Origin: Nannocystaceae bacterium
GTDB taxonomy: Bacteria > Myxococcota_A > Polyangia > Nannocystales > Nannocystaceae
Direction: 5' to 3'
NCBI GenBank assembly: GCA_019694555.1
Contig: JAIBBS010000061.1
Coordinates: 1-41,435, forward strand
Length of the DNA stretch: 41,435 nucleotides
This document shows, piece after piece, positions 16,939 through 24,170 of this stretch (within the stretch, counting starts at the first letter, position 1; each line of letters opens with the position of its first letter). A program made the position numbers and the translations under genes. The notes under the pieces are model-generated. The model was not told the DNA's origin and ran no database searches. It worked only from the letters and a program-made list of their open reading frames with translations.

Positions 16939-17421
16939 ATGGCCCGTCCGCGCTGTGCGCTGCTGCTGTTCGCCTGCTTCGCCGCGCTGCCGCGCGTGGC
17001 CGCGGCCGACGACATCGCGACCGAGGAAGAGATCTGCCGCTACCGCAAGGAGGGCGACGCGTGCACGATCGGCGATCGGCCGGGCAAGTGCCGCGCCGCG
17101 ACCTGCAGCCGCATCGACTACTCGAGCGGCAAGCCGCAGGCGGCCGAGCGCCCGTGCCAGCAGTGCGTGCCCGACGACGCGACGCCGACACCGCCCGGGC
17201 CCACCGCCACGCCCACGACGCCCGCCGCGACCGATCCCAAGGCCGCCGGAGCGACCCCCGCGGCCGACAGCAAGACCTCGGCCCCGCCGGCACCCGCACC
17301 CGCGAAGAAGGGCTGCGCCGTCGACGATGCACAGGCCGGACCCGCGGCGCTGCTGCTGGTGCTGATGCTGGCGCGCCGACGCAGCGCGAGGCGCCGGTGC
17401 CAGCCGCGACCGCAGCGCTGA
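16939..17421 (+). CDS. Small exported protein with MYXO-CTERM-like sorting tail
   Basis: 160 aa. A signal peptide (LLLFACFAALPRVAAAD) is followed by about 60 residues with six cysteines (EEICRYRKEGDACTIGD; CRAATCSR; CQQC), then a Thr/Pro/Ala linker. The C-terminus has KKGCAVDD, a short hydrophobic helix (PAALLLVLMLA) and an arginine cluster, the tripartite layout of MYXO-CTERM tails that anchor and sort proteins to the cell surface in myxobacteria. Function unknown; likely a small surface protein. A CACACT hexamer lies 7 bases before the ATG. The end of the gene overlaps the start of the next gene by 25 bases, so the pair is probably translated together. Confidence 0.75.
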   Translation: MARPRCALLLFACFAALPRVAAADDIATEEEICRYRKEGDACTIGDRPGKCRAATCSRIDYSSGKPQAAERPCQQCVPDDATPTPPGPTATPTTPAATDPKAAGATPAADSKTSAPPAPAPAKKGCAVDDAQAGPAALLLVLMLARRRSARRRCQPRPQR

Positions 17422-18341
17422 TCCACGGCGCGTGCCTGCTCGCCGCGGTCGCGTGGCCGCTGGCGACCTACTCGCTGTCGCTGGCGTGCTTCGGCCTCGC
17501 GCATGCGCTGGTCGAGCTGCGCGTGCTCGACCAGCGCATCCGCCCGCGGCTGCCCCGACGCGCACAGCTGCCGATCGTCGCGGCGCTCGCGGCCGTGTTC
17601 GCGATCCGCTGCGCCGCGAACCTGCAGTGGCTGCCGCGCGCGCAGGCCCACGCGCTCGAGCTGCTCGCCGGTGTCGCGACCGTGCTCGCGGTGCTGCCGC
17701 TGGCGCGCAGCCGCGGCGCCGCGGCGCGCACCACCGTGATCGCGGTCGCGGCCGCGCTGGTGCTGGGCCTGCTGGTCTCACCGCTGGGTACGCTGCTGGT
17801 GCTCGCGGTGCTGCACAACCTCGCGCCGTGGCCGTTGCTGATCGACGCACTGCCACCGCAGCGGCGACCGCAGGCGTGGCAACGCGGCGCGATCACGTGG
17901 CTCGCGATGCCGCTGCTGGTGCTCAGCGGCGTGCCGACGGCGGCTGCGACGGCGCTGGGCCTCGCGGCGCCCGAGGCCGCGCCGCTGCCCAGCGGACCGC
18001 TGTTCGATCAATTCGGCGCGTTCGTCGGCCCCGACCCGTTCGCGTCGCCGCAGCTGGCGCTGCTGGCGTTCTCGGCCTGCGTGTACCTGCAGTGCGCGCA
18101 CTACGTCGCGGTGCTGGGCGTGCTGCCGCGGCAGGGCCAGCCGTCGCTGCCGCGCGGCACCGTGCCCGCGTTGCTGCTGCTCGCGCTGCCGCTGCTGGTG
18201 CTGTGGTGGATCGACTTCGCCGGCGCGCGCGCGTGGTACGGCACCATCGCGGGCGTGCACGCGTGGGCCGAGTTCCCCGCGCTGCTCGTGCTGGTCAGCG
18301 CATCATCCACCACAGGCCGAAGCCGAACGACGCCAGGTTGA
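17397..18341 (+). CDS. Polytopic membrane protein with conserved-looking His in its helices
   Basis: 314 aa from a GTG at 17397, which lies inside the end of the upstream gene; no good alternative start is available in the first 100 codons. About eight hydrophobic segments, for example TAALIHGACLLAAVAWPLA, LELLAGVATVLAVLPLA, TTVIAVAAALVLGLLV and ALLLLALPLLVLWW. Histidines sit within or at the ends of helices (FGLAHALVE, AVLHNLAPWP, CAHYVAVLG, GVHAWAEFP), as in membrane metal or haem proteins and in Brp/Blh-type carotenoid oxygenases, but I cannot assign a family. The last 15 codons overlap the end of a convergent gene by 47 bases. Located between the cyanophycin degradation and synthesis genes; a link is not shown. 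Confidence 0.7.
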   Translation: MPAATAALIHGACLLAAVAWPLATYSLSLACFGLAHALVELRVLDQRIRPRLPRRAQLPIVAALAAVFAIRCAANLQWLPRAQAHALELLAGVATVLAVLPLARSRGAAARTTVIAVAAALVLGLLVSPLGTLLVLAVLHNLAPWPLLIDALPPQRRPQAWQRGAITWLAMPLLVLSGVPTAAATALGLAAPEAAPLPSGPLFDQFGAFVGPDPFASPQLALLAFSACVYLQCAHYVAVLGVLPRQGQPSLPRGTVPALLLLALPLLVLWWIDFAGARAWYGTIAGVHAWAEFPALLVLVSASSTTGRSRTTPG

Positions 18342-18648
18342 TCGCGGCCGCCAGCGCCAGCGCGCGCGGCCACGGCAACGGCAGCAGCCGCGCGAACGCC
18401 AGCGACTCGACGGCGATCACCGCGGCCTCGATCACCGCGGCGCGGGGCTCGAACGCCAGCCACGACGCCAGCGCGCGGTTGCACCACCACGCGAGCGGGT
18501 GCGTGGCCAGGTTCACGCCCAGCAGCACCGTGACGCCGCGCAGCACGGAGATCCCCGCGCCGCCGCGGCGCACGAGCAGCGGCAGCAGCAACGACCCGAG
18601 CAACAGCTCGACGCCGAGCGTGCGCACCAGGGCCGACAGCTGCAGCAT
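18295..18648 (-). CDS. Small four-helix membrane protein
   Basis: 117 aa from the ATG at 18648. Almost entirely hydrophobic with about four membrane spans: VELLLGSLLLPLLV, VTVLLGVNLATHPLAWW, AAVIEAAVIAVESLAFA and AINLASFGFGLWW. No charge-rich domain, no family recognised. A TATCCT hexamer lies 12 bases before the start. Its 3' end overlaps the end of the convergent membrane-protein gene by 47 bases, so the two messages are antisense there. Confidence 0.65.
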   Translation of the reverse strand: MLQLSALVRTLGVELLLGSLLLPLLVRRGGAGISVLRGVTVLLGVNLATHPLAWWCNRALASWLAFEPRAAVIEAAVIAVESLAFARLLPLPWPRALALAAAINLASFGFGLWWMMR

Positions 18649-18660
18649 GCGGACGCGCGC

Positions 18661-18666
18661 AGGATA
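18661..18666 (-). promoter_or_regulatory. Putative -10 element of the small membrane-protein gene
   Basis: TATCCT on the minus strand, 12 bases before the ATG at 18648. Confidence 0.35.
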
Positions 18667-18765
18667 GCAGCGGCGCCGTGGGCCCGCCCACACCGGCGGC
18701 AGCGCGCGCGGGCCGTTCGCGCCGGATTCTTGCCCGCGACGCAGACCGTGGCCGAGGCTCGCCAC

Positions 18766-19563
18766 GTGACCGGCCTGGGGCGATGGCTCGCGATCGCGGC
18801 GGTGCTCGCGTCGTGCTGGGCGCCCACCGAGGACCCGGCACACGTGCCCGCGCCGGCCCAGGCTCCGACACCGTCGCGCGAGCCCGCGACGCCGACGCTG
18901 GCCGCCACACGCGTGCGCGCCGAACCCCGCGACGCGGCCGCGATGGTGGTGCCGCGCGCGAGCGTCACCGCACAGACGCGCACGCGCTATGCCGGGTCGC
19001 GCTCCGACGATCGCGTGGCGCTGTCCTTCGACGACGGGCCCACGCCGCAGGCGACCCGACGCGTGCTGCAGGTGTTGCGGCTGCACGACGCGCGCGCGAC
19101 CTTCTTCATGCTCGGCGAGCAGGTCCAGCGTCACCCCGAGCTCGCGGCCGAGGTCGCGCGCGCCGGGCACGAGCTCGGCAACCACGGCTGGTCGCATCGC
19201 TCGTGGCGCTCGCTGTTCCCCTCGCAGCTGCGCGCCGAGCTCGACGACACCGCCGCGGCGATCGTCGCGGCGACCGGCGTGCAGCCGCGGCTGGCACGGC
19301 CGCCCTTCGGTCGCTTCCCCGCCTCGGCCGAGCAGCTGGTCCACGCGCGCGGCGACGACCTGGTGTTGTGGTCGGTCGACAGCGGCGACTCGGCCGGCGC
19401 CGACGCGGACACGATTGCGGCCACGGTGGTCGAACGCGCCCGCGCCGGCGACATCGTGCTGCTGCACGATCGCGACGGCCGGACGGTGCGGGCCCTGCCG
19501 GCGATCCTCGCGGGCCTGCGACGCAAGCAACTTCGTGTGGTGCCGGTCTCGGAGTTGTTCTAA
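18766..19563 (+). CDS. Lipoprotein polysaccharide deacetylase (NodB domain)
   Basis: 265 aa from a GTG at 18766 (a GTG at 18748 is possible). Signal peptide with lipobox LASC (Cys17), then a Pro/Ala/Thr linker of about 60 residues. The NodB fold (carbohydrate esterase family 4) shows all five motifs: ALSFDDGPTP with the catalytic Asp pair, GHELGNHGWSH with the two metal His, RPPFGRFP, LWSVDSGDS and DIVLLHD. Such enzymes remove N-acetyl groups from peptidoglycan, chitin or exopolysaccharide; here it should act in the periplasm or at the outer membrane. cphA begins 12 bases after its stop, so they are probably one transcript, an odd pairing of an envelope enzyme with a cytoplasmic storage polymer. 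Confidence 0.9.
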   Translation: MTGLGRWLAIAAVLASCWAPTEDPAHVPAPAQAPTPSREPATPTLAATRVRAEPRDAAAMVVPRASVTAQTRTRYAGSRSDDRVALSFDDGPTPQATRRVLQVLRLHDARATFFMLGEQVQRHPELAAEVARAGHELGNHGWSHRSWRSLFPSQLRAELDDTAAAIVAATGVQPRLARPPFGRFPASAEQLVHARGDDLVLWSVDSGDSAGADADTIAATVVERARAGDIVLLHDRDGRTVRALPAILAGLRRKQLRVVPVSELF

Positions 19564-19575
19564 AACCGAGCTCTC

Positions 19576-22350
19576 GTGAAGATCCTCGAGCGCCGCATCT
19601 ACCGTGGTCCGAACCTCTACGCGCGCTTTCCCGTGGTCCGGCTGCGGCTCGACCTCGGCGCGCTCGAGGCCTGGCCCACGGCCAAGCTGCCGGGCTTCGT
19701 CGAAGGCCTGCTCGCGGTGATGCCGACGCTCGAGGAGCACACCTGCTCCTACGGCACCCACGGCGGCTTCCTCCGGCGCATGCGCGAGGACGAGGGCACC
19801 TGGCTGGGTCACGTGCTCGAGCACGTCGCGATCGAGATCCAGGTGCTGACCGGCGCCAAGGTCTCGTTCGGCAAGACCCGCAGCGCGGACGAGCCCGGCC
19901 ACTACCACGTCATCTACGAGTTCGAGGAGGAGCGCGTGGGCGAGGCCGCCGGTCAGCTGGCGTTGCGGCTGCTGCACTCGCTGCTGCCGCCCGAGCTGCG
20001 ACCCGATCGCGACGAGCTCGACTACCGCCGCGAGCTCGACGACCTGATCGAGTTCGCCCAGCGGCGCCAGTTCGGGCCCTCGACCGCGTCGATCATCCGC
20101 GCCGCCGAGGATCGCGACATCCCGTGGATCCGACTCAACGACTACTCGTTGGTGCAGCTGGGCCACGGCCGCTACCAGAAGCGCATCCAGGCCACCGTCA
20201 CCTCGGAGACGCGGCACATCGCGGTCGACATCGCCTCGGACAAGGAGCTGACCAACCGCATCCTCGCGGATCTGGGCCTGCCGGTACCCAAGCAGCACGT
20301 GGTGCGCTCGACCGAGCGCGCGGTCGATGCCGCGCGGCGCCTGGGCTACCCGGTGGTGGTCAAGCCGCTCGACGCCAACCACGGCCGCGGCGTCTCGATC
20401 GATCTGTCCGACGACGACGCTGTACGGCTGGCCTTCAGCAAGGCGCAGGAGCACTCGCGGCACGTCATCGTCGAGACCTACATCAAGGGCTTCGACCACC
20501 GCATGCTGGTGGTCAACGGCGAGCTCATCGCGGTGGCCAAGCGCGTGCCCGGCCACGTCGTCGGTGACGGCGAGCACACCATCGAGCAGCTGGTCGAGCA
20601 GGTGAACTCGGATCCGCGCCGCGGCATCGGCCACGAGAAGGTGCTCACGCGCATCGAGCTCGATCACCAGGCGCTGCGCCTGCTCGAGCAGGGCGGGCTC
20701 ACGCCGCTGAGCGTGCTGCCGGCGGGCCAAACCTTCTACCTGCGCTCGACCGGCAACCTCTCGACCGGCGGCACCGCCATCGATCTGACCGACGTGGTCC
20801 ACCCCGACAACCGCGAGGTCGCGGTGCGTGCGGCCCGCGGCATCGGCCTCGACGTCGCCGGCATCGACTTCATCATCCCCGACATCTCGCAGTCGCACCG
20901 CGTGGTCGGCGGGGCCATCTGCGAGGTCAACGCGGCGCCGGGCTTCCGCATGCACGTCTCGCCCACCGAAGGCACGCCGCGCGACGTCGCCGGCCCGGTC
21001 ATCGAGATGTTGTTCCCCGCCGGCACGCCCAGCCGCATCCCCATCGCGGCCATCACCGGCACCAACGGCAAGACCACGGTGTCGCGCATGCTCGCGCACA
21101 TCCAGAAGATGTCGGGCTTCACCGTGGGCCTGTGCACCACCGACGGCGTGTACATCGACGGCGAGCGCACCGTCGTCGGCGACATGACCGGGCCGATGGC
21201 CGCGCAGATGGTGCTGCGCGACCCCCGGGTCGACTTCGCGGTGCTGGAGACCGCGCGCGGCGGCCTGCTGCGCGCGGGCATGGGCTACCGCTCGTGCAAC
21301 GTCGGCTGCGTGCTCAACGTGACCAGCGATCACCTCGGCCTGGGCGGCATCGAGTCGCTCGACCAGCTCGCCGAGGTCAAGCGCATCGTGGTCGAGGTCG
21401 CGCGCGACGTCGCCGTGCTCAACGCCGACGACGAGCGCGTGTTGCTGATGGGCGGCAACACCGACGCCAAGCGCATCGCCTATGTCACGATGAACCCCAA
21501 GCACGATCTGGTGCGCCAGCACATCCGCGCCGGCGGAGCCGCGGCCGTGCTCGAGGAGGGCATCAACGGCCACATGATCACGCTCTACGACCGCGGCAGC
21601 CACATCCCGCTGCTGTGGGCGCACCTGATCCCGGCCACGCTCGAGGGCAAGGCCATGTTCAACGTGCAGAACGCGATGTTCGCCGCGCTGATGGCCTTCG
21701 TCATGGGCTGCAAGGTCGACAACATCCGTCAGGGCCTGCGCACCTTCGACACCACCTACTTCCAGGCGCCAGGCCGACTCAACGTCTTCGACAAGCTGCC
21801 GTTCCGCGTGATCCTCGACTACGGCCACAACCCCGCGGCGGTGCGCGCCATCGCCGACCTCGCGCAGCGGCTCGAGGTCGCGGGCGCGCGCGTGTGCGTG
21901 CTGGCGGCGCCCGGCGATCGCCGCGACGAGGACCTGATGGAGATCGCACGCGCGGCCGCGTCGGCGTTCGATCGCTTCGTGCTGCGCACCGACGACGACA
22001 CCCGCGGCCGCGACCGCGATCAGATCACCGGCCTGCTGCGCAAGGGCCTGCTCGGCGCGGGTGTCGACGCCGCGCGCGTGCAGGTCATCCCCGACGAGCA
22101 GCAGTCCATCGACGCCGCGCTGGCGCTGTGCAAGCCCGGTGACCTGCTGGTGGTGTTCGGCGACAAGATCTCGCGCTGCTGGAAGCAGATCACCAAGTTC
22201 AAGGACGCCAACGCGACCACCGAGGCGGCGCCCGAGCCCGTGCGCATGGAACCCGTCGAGGTCCCGGGCACGACCAAGCGCTTCGAGCTCGGCGGCACCT
22301 TGGTCGAGGACGAGCGCGGCGTTCGCATCGTGCGCGAGACCGAGGACTGA
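19576..22350 (+). CDS. cphA: Cyanophycin synthetase
   Basis: 924 aa, typical for CphA1 (about 870-900) with a slightly long C-terminus. It builds cyanophycin from Asp and Arg using ATP. N-terminal domain about 1-160 (starts KILERRIYRGPNLY; GTHGGFLRRM). ATP-grasp domain about 220-480, which extends the poly-Asp backbone: VVKPLDANHGRGVSI around Lys263, ICEVNAAPGFRMH near the end. Mur-ligase domain about 490-900, which attaches Arg to the Asp side chain: P-loop GTNGKTT at 495-501, LETARGGLLRAG, NVTSDHLG, LDYGHNPAAV. All active motifs look intact. GTG start, 12 bases after the deacetylase gene; a CphA-like Mur ligase follows after 10 bases. Breakdown genes iadA-cphB lie 3-5 kb upstream on the same strand. 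Confidence 0.97.
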   Translation: MKILERRIYRGPNLYARFPVVRLRLDLGALEAWPTAKLPGFVEGLLAVMPTLEEHTCSYGTHGGFLRRMREDEGTWLGHVLEHVAIEIQVLTGAKVSFGKTRSADEPGHYHVIYEFEEERVGEAAGQLALRLLHSLLPPELRPDRDELDYRRELDDLIEFAQRRQFGPSTASIIRAAEDRDIPWIRLNDYSLVQLGHGRYQKRIQATVTSETRHIAVDIASDKELTNRILADLGLPVPKQHVVRSTERAVDAARRLGYPVVVKPLDANHGRGVSIDLSDDDAVRLAFSKAQEHSRHVIVETYIKGFDHRMLVVNGELIAVAKRVPGHVVGDGEHTIEQLVEQVNSDPRRGIGHEKVLTRIELDHQALRLLEQGGLTPLSVLPAGQTFYLRSTGNLSTGGTAIDLTDVVHPDNREVAVRAARGIGLDVAGIDFIIPDISQSHRVVGGAICEVNAAPGFRMHVSPTEGTPRDVAGPVIEMLFPAGTPSRIPIAAITGTNGKTTVSRMLAHIQKMSGFTVGLCTTDGVYIDGERTVVGDMTGPMAAQMVLRDPRVDFAVLETARGGLLRAGMGYRSCNVGCVLNVTSDHLGLGGIESLDQLAEVKRIVVEVARDVAVLNADDERVLLMGGNTDAKRIAYVTMNPKHDLVRQHIRAGGAAAVLEEGINGHMITLYDRGSHIPLLWAHLIPATLEGKAMFNVQNAMFAALMAFVMGCKVDNIRQGLRTFDTTYFQAPGRLNVFDKLPFRVILDYGHNPAAVRAIADLAQRLEVAGARVCVLAAPGDRRDEDLMEIARAAASAFDRFVLRTDDDTRGRDRDQITGLLRKGLLGAGVDAARVQVIPDEQQSIDAALALCKPGDLLVVFGDKISRCWKQITKFKDANATTEAAPEPVRMEPVEVPGTTKRFELGGTLVEDERGVRIVRETED

Positions 22351-22360
22351 AGCGGCGACC

Positions 22361-24034
22361 ATGCGGATCCTCGACTCCCGGCGACTGACCGGGCCCACGA
22401 TGTACGGGCCCGAGCCCGCGGCCATCGCCGAGGTGGCGTTCGAGCCCGGCGAGTCGTGGTCGCAGTGCGAGCCGGCGTGGCGCGACGCACTCGCGTCGAT
22501 GCTCGCGGCGGTCGGCTGGTCGGACGCGCGTCGGTTCTCGCGGCGCTTCGCCGACGGCGGCGGCGCGGCGCTGGGCTTCGAGGCCCCGCCCGACGCGCTG
22601 TACGCCGCGACCGAGGTCAACGAGTGGGCCATCGCGGCCGCATCGCAGCCCGACGATCCGACGCTCGCGCTGGGCGATCACGCGTCGCGGCTGCGCGAGG
22701 CGATCGCGGCGGAGCACCGTCCCGAGCTGCTCGCGCTTCTGCGCGAGGCCGCCGCGCGCGGCGTGCCGGCGTTCTTCGACGAGGACGGCGTGACCGTGGG
22801 CCTGGGCGCGCGCTCGCAGACCTGGCCGCTGGACGCGGTGCCGAGCGCGACCGCGGTGCCGTGGTCGCAGCTGGGCGCGATCCCGGTGGTCGCGGTCACC
22901 GGCACCAACGGCAAGACCACCTCGGCGCGCTGGCTGGCGCGGATGTTCAAGTCGGCCGGCCTGGTCGCGGGCAACACCTCGACCGACGGCATCGCCGTCG
23001 ACGGCAGCCTGGTCGAGACCGGTGACTGCACCGGACCCGGCGCGGCGCGGCGGCTGCTGCGACGCCCCGAGCTGCAGGCCGCGGTGCTCGAGGCCGCACG
23101 CGGCGGTCTGCTGCGTCGCGGCTTCGCGCTGCGGTGGTGCGACGCCGCGCTGCTCACCAACGTCAGCGACGATCACCTCGGCGAGTGGGGCATCGCGACC
23201 GTCGACGAGCTCGCGCAGGCCAAGGCCGCGATCGCCACCGCGGTGCGCCCGGGCGGCCGCGTCGTGCTCGGCGCGGACAGCCCGCCGCTGGTGCGCCTGC
23301 GCGGTCGCTTCGCCGCACCGCAGGTGTGGTTCTCGCAGCGCGCCGACCATCCGCTGCTGCTCGAGGTGCTGGCCCAAGGCGGCGAGGCCTGCTGGATCGA
23401 GGACGGCGCGATCGTCCACGGTCGCGCGCACGCGCGCGCGCCGTTGGTCGCGGTCGACGAGATCGCGCTGGCGCTCGGCGGCGCCGCGCGGCACAACCTC
23501 GCCAACGCGCTGGGCGTGGCCGCCACCGCGCTGGGTCTGCCGATCCCCCGCGAGGTCGTGTGCGACACGCTGCGCAGCTTCGGCCGCGACGTGCACGACA
23601 ACCCCGGCCGGCTCGAGCGCTACGAGAAGGACGGCGTGCTGGTCCTGCTCGACTTCGCCCACAACCGCGATGGTCTGAGGCAGCAGCGCGAGGTCGTCGC
23701 GAGCCTGCGACGTGCACGGGGCGGGCGCTTGGTCGTCAGCTTCGGCATGGCCGGCGATCGCAGCGACGAGGCCTTGATGGAGCTCGCCGGCGAGATCGCG
23801 GCGATGCGGCCCGATCACGTGATCGTGCGCGAGGAGCCGGAGTACCTGCGTGGTCGCGAACCCGGGGTCGTGCCCGCGATCCTGCGTCGCGGCTTCGAGG
23901 CGCACGGCATCGCACCCGAAGCCATCGATCAAGCGGACGACGAGCGGGCCGCGGTCGCGGCCGCGCTGCGATGGGCGAGATCCGGCGACATGGTCGCCGT
24001 CTTCGCCCACACCGAACGCGAACCGATCCTCTGA
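22361..24034 (+). CDS. CphA-like Mur ligase lacking the ATP-grasp domain
   Basis: 557 aa. The N-terminus (RILDSRRLTGPTMY) is a relative of the CphA N-terminal domain (KILERRIYRGPNLY), and about 175 residues later the Mur-ligase domain begins: GTNGKTT at 181-187, LEAARGGLLRRGF, NVSDDHLGEWG, PGRLERY, LLDFAHNRDGL. Each pairs with the matching motif of the CphA upstream, but the ATP-grasp part that makes the poly-Asp backbone is missing. It therefore keeps the machinery to join an amino acid to a carboxylate with ATP and cannot by itself extend a backbone. It could add Arg, Lys or another residue to poly-Asp, or act on free peptides. Ten bases after cphA; a terminator-like hairpin follows at 24069. 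Confidence 0.9.
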   Translation: MRILDSRRLTGPTMYGPEPAAIAEVAFEPGESWSQCEPAWRDALASMLAAVGWSDARRFSRRFADGGGAALGFEAPPDALYAATEVNEWAIAAASQPDDPTLALGDHASRLREAIAAEHRPELLALLREAAARGVPAFFDEDGVTVGLGARSQTWPLDAVPSATAVPWSQLGAIPVVAVTGTNGKTTSARWLARMFKSAGLVAGNTSTDGIAVDGSLVETGDCTGPGAARRLLRRPELQAAVLEAARGGLLRRGFALRWCDAALLTNVSDDHLGEWGIATVDELAQAKAAIATAVRPGGRVVLGADSPPLVRLRGRFAAPQVWFSQRADHPLLLEVLAQGGEACWIEDGAIVHGRAHARAPLVAVDEIALALGGAARHNLANALGVAATALGLPIPREVVCDTLRSFGRDVHDNPGRLERYEKDGVLVLLDFAHNRDGLRQQREVVASLRRARGGRLVVSFGMAGDRSDEALMELAGEIAAMRPDHVIVREEPEYLRGREPGVVPAILRRGFEAHGIAPEAIDQADDERAAVAAALRWARSGDMVAVFAHTEREPIL

Positions 24035-24068
24035 TCGGCGTCGCGACGCGAGACCGGGCGCCGAGGCG

Positions 24069-24088
24069 AGACCGCGTGTTCGCGGTTT
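24069..24088 (+). terminator. Hairpin after the cphA operon
   Basis: ACCGCG (24071-24076) and CGCGGT (24081-24086) pair around a TGTT loop, extended by G-T and A-T pairs and followed by TTCC. It begins 35 bases after the stop of the Mur-ligase gene, fitting a rho-independent-like end of the deacetylase-cphA-ligase transcript. Confidence 0.5.
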
Positions 24089-24170
24089 CCGACTGATCGC
24101 GTTGGAATCCAGCTCACGCGTTCTGTACATGCAACGGGCCGACGCAGGTCGCGGCGGCAGGACTGTCCCG

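Noticed and set aside
18295..22632. A 1445-codon minus-strand open frame opposite cphA
   Set aside because: Only its last 117 codons (18295-18648) look like protein, a small membrane protein; the rest is the antisense shadow of cphA and the deacetylase.
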